A stretch of 64,000 bases of DNA from assembly GCF_011044255.1 (NCBI RefSeq), contig NZ_CP049107.1:1302001-1366000 (forward strand), written 5' to 3'. Under the pieces are notes generated by a model, which saw only the letters and a program-made list of their open reading frames with translations, did not search any database and was not told the DNA's origin. How positions within the stretch are numbered: the first letter of the stretch is position 1; the number at the start of each line of letters is the position of its first letter. Positions 62,753-64,000 of this stretch are shown here, piece by piece. Made by a program: the position numbers and the translations under genes. This stretch comes from Rhizorhabdus phycosphaerae. Its GTDB lineage: Bacteria; Pseudomonadota; Alphaproteobacteria; Sphingomonadales; Sphingomonadaceae.

Positions 62753-64000
62753 CCCTGCGCCTTAGACACCTGCGATTGCGCGCCCTTACACAAGACGGTC
62801 TCTACGGGGCCGATTTCCCGTTCCAGGCGGGCCTCAACGTGATTTGGGCCGACAACACGAAGGGTAAATCGACCAGCATGCAGGCACTGCTCTACGTGCT
62901 TGGCATGGAGAAGATGCTCAGCCCGAGTCGGGAGGTGCCGGTACCTCACGCATTGACGACGTATTTGCTGAGGGATGACGAGAGCGAACTCCCCGTTACC
63001 AGCTCGTTTGTCGAGCTCGAAATTGAGAATGGTGCCGGGACCATCGTCACGGTCCGCAGACCGATCAAGGAACCTGGCATCGACACGCGCCTTGTCACGG
63101 TGTGGTTCGGCCCCATGCTGACCGAACCGTCCGCGAGCGCTTCTTCACGACAGTTCTTCGTTCGCGATCCAGGCGCTTTCCAGCGCGAGGATGGCTTCCT
63201 GCACTTCCTCGAAGCCTTCATCGGCTGGGATATGCCGGTCGTGCGGAAATATGAAGGCCCCGAGGGAAAACTTCCGCTGGAAACTGTGTTCCCGCTCTTC
63301 TGGGTCGAGCAAAAGCGCGGCTGGTCCACAATCCCTGCCGCTATCCCGACATATCTGCGCGTCCGCGATGTCCAAAAGCGCGCAGTCGAATTCATTATGG
63401 ATCTCGACGTCCACACGCTCGAACTTCAGCGCCAACGATTGAAGGAGAAAATCGAGGAGAATGCACGCAACTGGACAGGCGTGGTCGATGAGATGATGCG
63501 CGTCGCGCGGCGCGCTGGCGGCACATTAAGCGGCCTTCCTCCTCGGCCGACGATGGACATTGACAGCCTCGAACGGTGGACAGTCTCCCTAGTACAGGAT
63601 GACGACGACGTAGTAGTCGAAACGATATTGGCCGCATTACGAGGCCGGGTCGCTGCTCTGACCGAGGCGAAGGTCCCTGAGGTCGGCGAGACGGCGGATG
63701 CCCTCACGGCAGAGCTTGAAGCGCTTGGAAAGGACATCGACGCGCGCAATCAGAAGCGCCTCGAAATTCATAAGGTGCGACAGCTAAAGGATGCCGATAT
63801 CGTGTCTCTCGAGCGCCGTATCACCCAGCTAAAAGAGGACCTACAGAAGAACCAAGACGTTCAGAGGCTTCAGCGCTACGCCGGAACCGCTGGAAATCTA
63901 ACACCAGAGCAGTGCCCCACCTGCGAGCAGAGCCTCGTTGATGCCCTGATCTCCCAGGAAGTCCTTGAGGCGGTAATGCCGATCGAGGACAACATCGAGT
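62749..64000 (+). CDS. Rad50-like ATPase, 3' end beyond window
   Basis: 417 codons with no stop to the window end. The likely start is TTG 62749, overlapping the stop of the gene before. The N-terminal ATPase part has NVIWADNTKGKSTSMQALLY (Walker A with GKST) and FVELEIENGAG. A coiled coil starts near residue 220, and CPTCEQSL near 388-395 is a zinc-hook-like CxxC, as in Rad50 and SMC-like proteins. The second ATPase half lies outside. Such ATPases are the motor or sensor of ABC-three-component and related defence systems. Confidence 0.82.
   Translation, partial: MTLRLRHLRLRALTQDGLYGADFPFQAGLNVIWADNTKGKSTSMQALLYVLGMEKMLSPSREVPVPHALTTYLLRDDESELPVTSSFVELEIENGAGTIVTVRRPIKEPGIDTRLVTVWFGPMLTEPSASASSRQFFVRDPGAFQREDGFLHFLEAFIGWDMPVVRKYEGPEGKLPLETVFPLFWVEQKRGWSTIPAAIPTYLRVRDVQKRAVEFIMDLDVHTLELQRQRLKEKIEENARNWTGVVDEMMRVARRAGGTLSGLPPRPTMDIDSLERWTVSLVQDDDDVVVETILAALRGRVAALTEAKVPEVGETADALTAELEALGKDIDARNQKRLEIHKVRQLKDADIVSLERRITQLKEDLQKNQDVQRLQRYAGTAGNLTPEQCPTCEQSLVDALISQEVLEAVMPIEDNIE

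Noticed and set aside
1-64000. CRISPR arrays, tRNA, rRNA, IS elements, integrase
   Set aside because: No regularly spaced repeats, no cloverleaf or rRNA sequence and no transposase or integrase motif was found by reading; short att sites could be missed without a search.

Overview
The window is high-GC DNA of an alphaproteobacterium, most likely from the Sphingomonadales. The grounds are paired TonB-dependent receptors of sphingomonad type, an alphaproteobacterial LexA box (GTTC-N7-GTTC) in front of an imuA-imuB-dnaE2 mutagenesis cassette, and a Ti-type trb/tra conjugation system. The trb operon, coupling protein, relaxase, candidate oriT, TraF-type peptidase, lytic transglycosylase and DUF736/DUF2285 genes point to an integrative conjugative element or a conjugative plasmid. 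No integrase, replication gene, attachment site, tRNA, rRNA, IS element or CRISPR array is visible, so those two options cannot be separated.

Layout. 1-2.4 kb: the start of a nuclease-like gene cut by the window edge, a small membrane protein and a NERD-like nuclease protein. 2.6-10.1 kb: the SOS block, with imuA-imuB-dnaE2 on the minus strand and, divergent across the LexA box, a SRAP-family protein that has lost its catalytic residues, an AHSA1-type protein and an intact SRAP protein. 10.9-20.1 kb: trbB-C-D-E-J-K-L-F-G-I, the mating-pair-formation apparatus, followed by a small divergent gene and an XRE regulator around a double operator.

20.6-50.3 kb: a catabolic cargo island lying between the trb operon and the coupling-protein/relaxase genes. 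It holds LysR and AraC regulators, two TonB receptors, an MFS carrier, peptidases and amidases (M20, M81/MlrC-like, M19), amine-handling enzymes (aminotransferase, DadA-like oxidase) and a tightly coupled set of acyl-CoA dehydrogenase, CaiB CoA-transferase, MaoC-like hydratase and CitE-like lyase, with 2-oxoacid dehydrogenase E1 and E2 downstream. Together these fit uptake and breakdown of an amide or peptide-like compound whose skeleton ends as a branched C5-type dicarboxylyl-CoA split to pyruvate and acetyl-CoA. That pathway is inferred from gene families, not shown. The M20 gene carries an in-frame amber codon. Both outer edges of the island look lower in GC than the rest.

50.4-61 kb: VirD4-like coupling protein, TraA relaxase-helicase, a Q-type-looking oriT, TraC/TraD-like genes, a HEPN-like protein, transglycosylase, TraF peptidase, AlpA-like regulator, a frameshifted DUF6499-DUF2285 gene, DUF736 and small accessory genes. 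61.4-64 kb: a three-gene overlapping operon (nuclease-fold protein, small middle component, Rad50-like ATPase running off the window) that resembles an ABC-three-component defence system.
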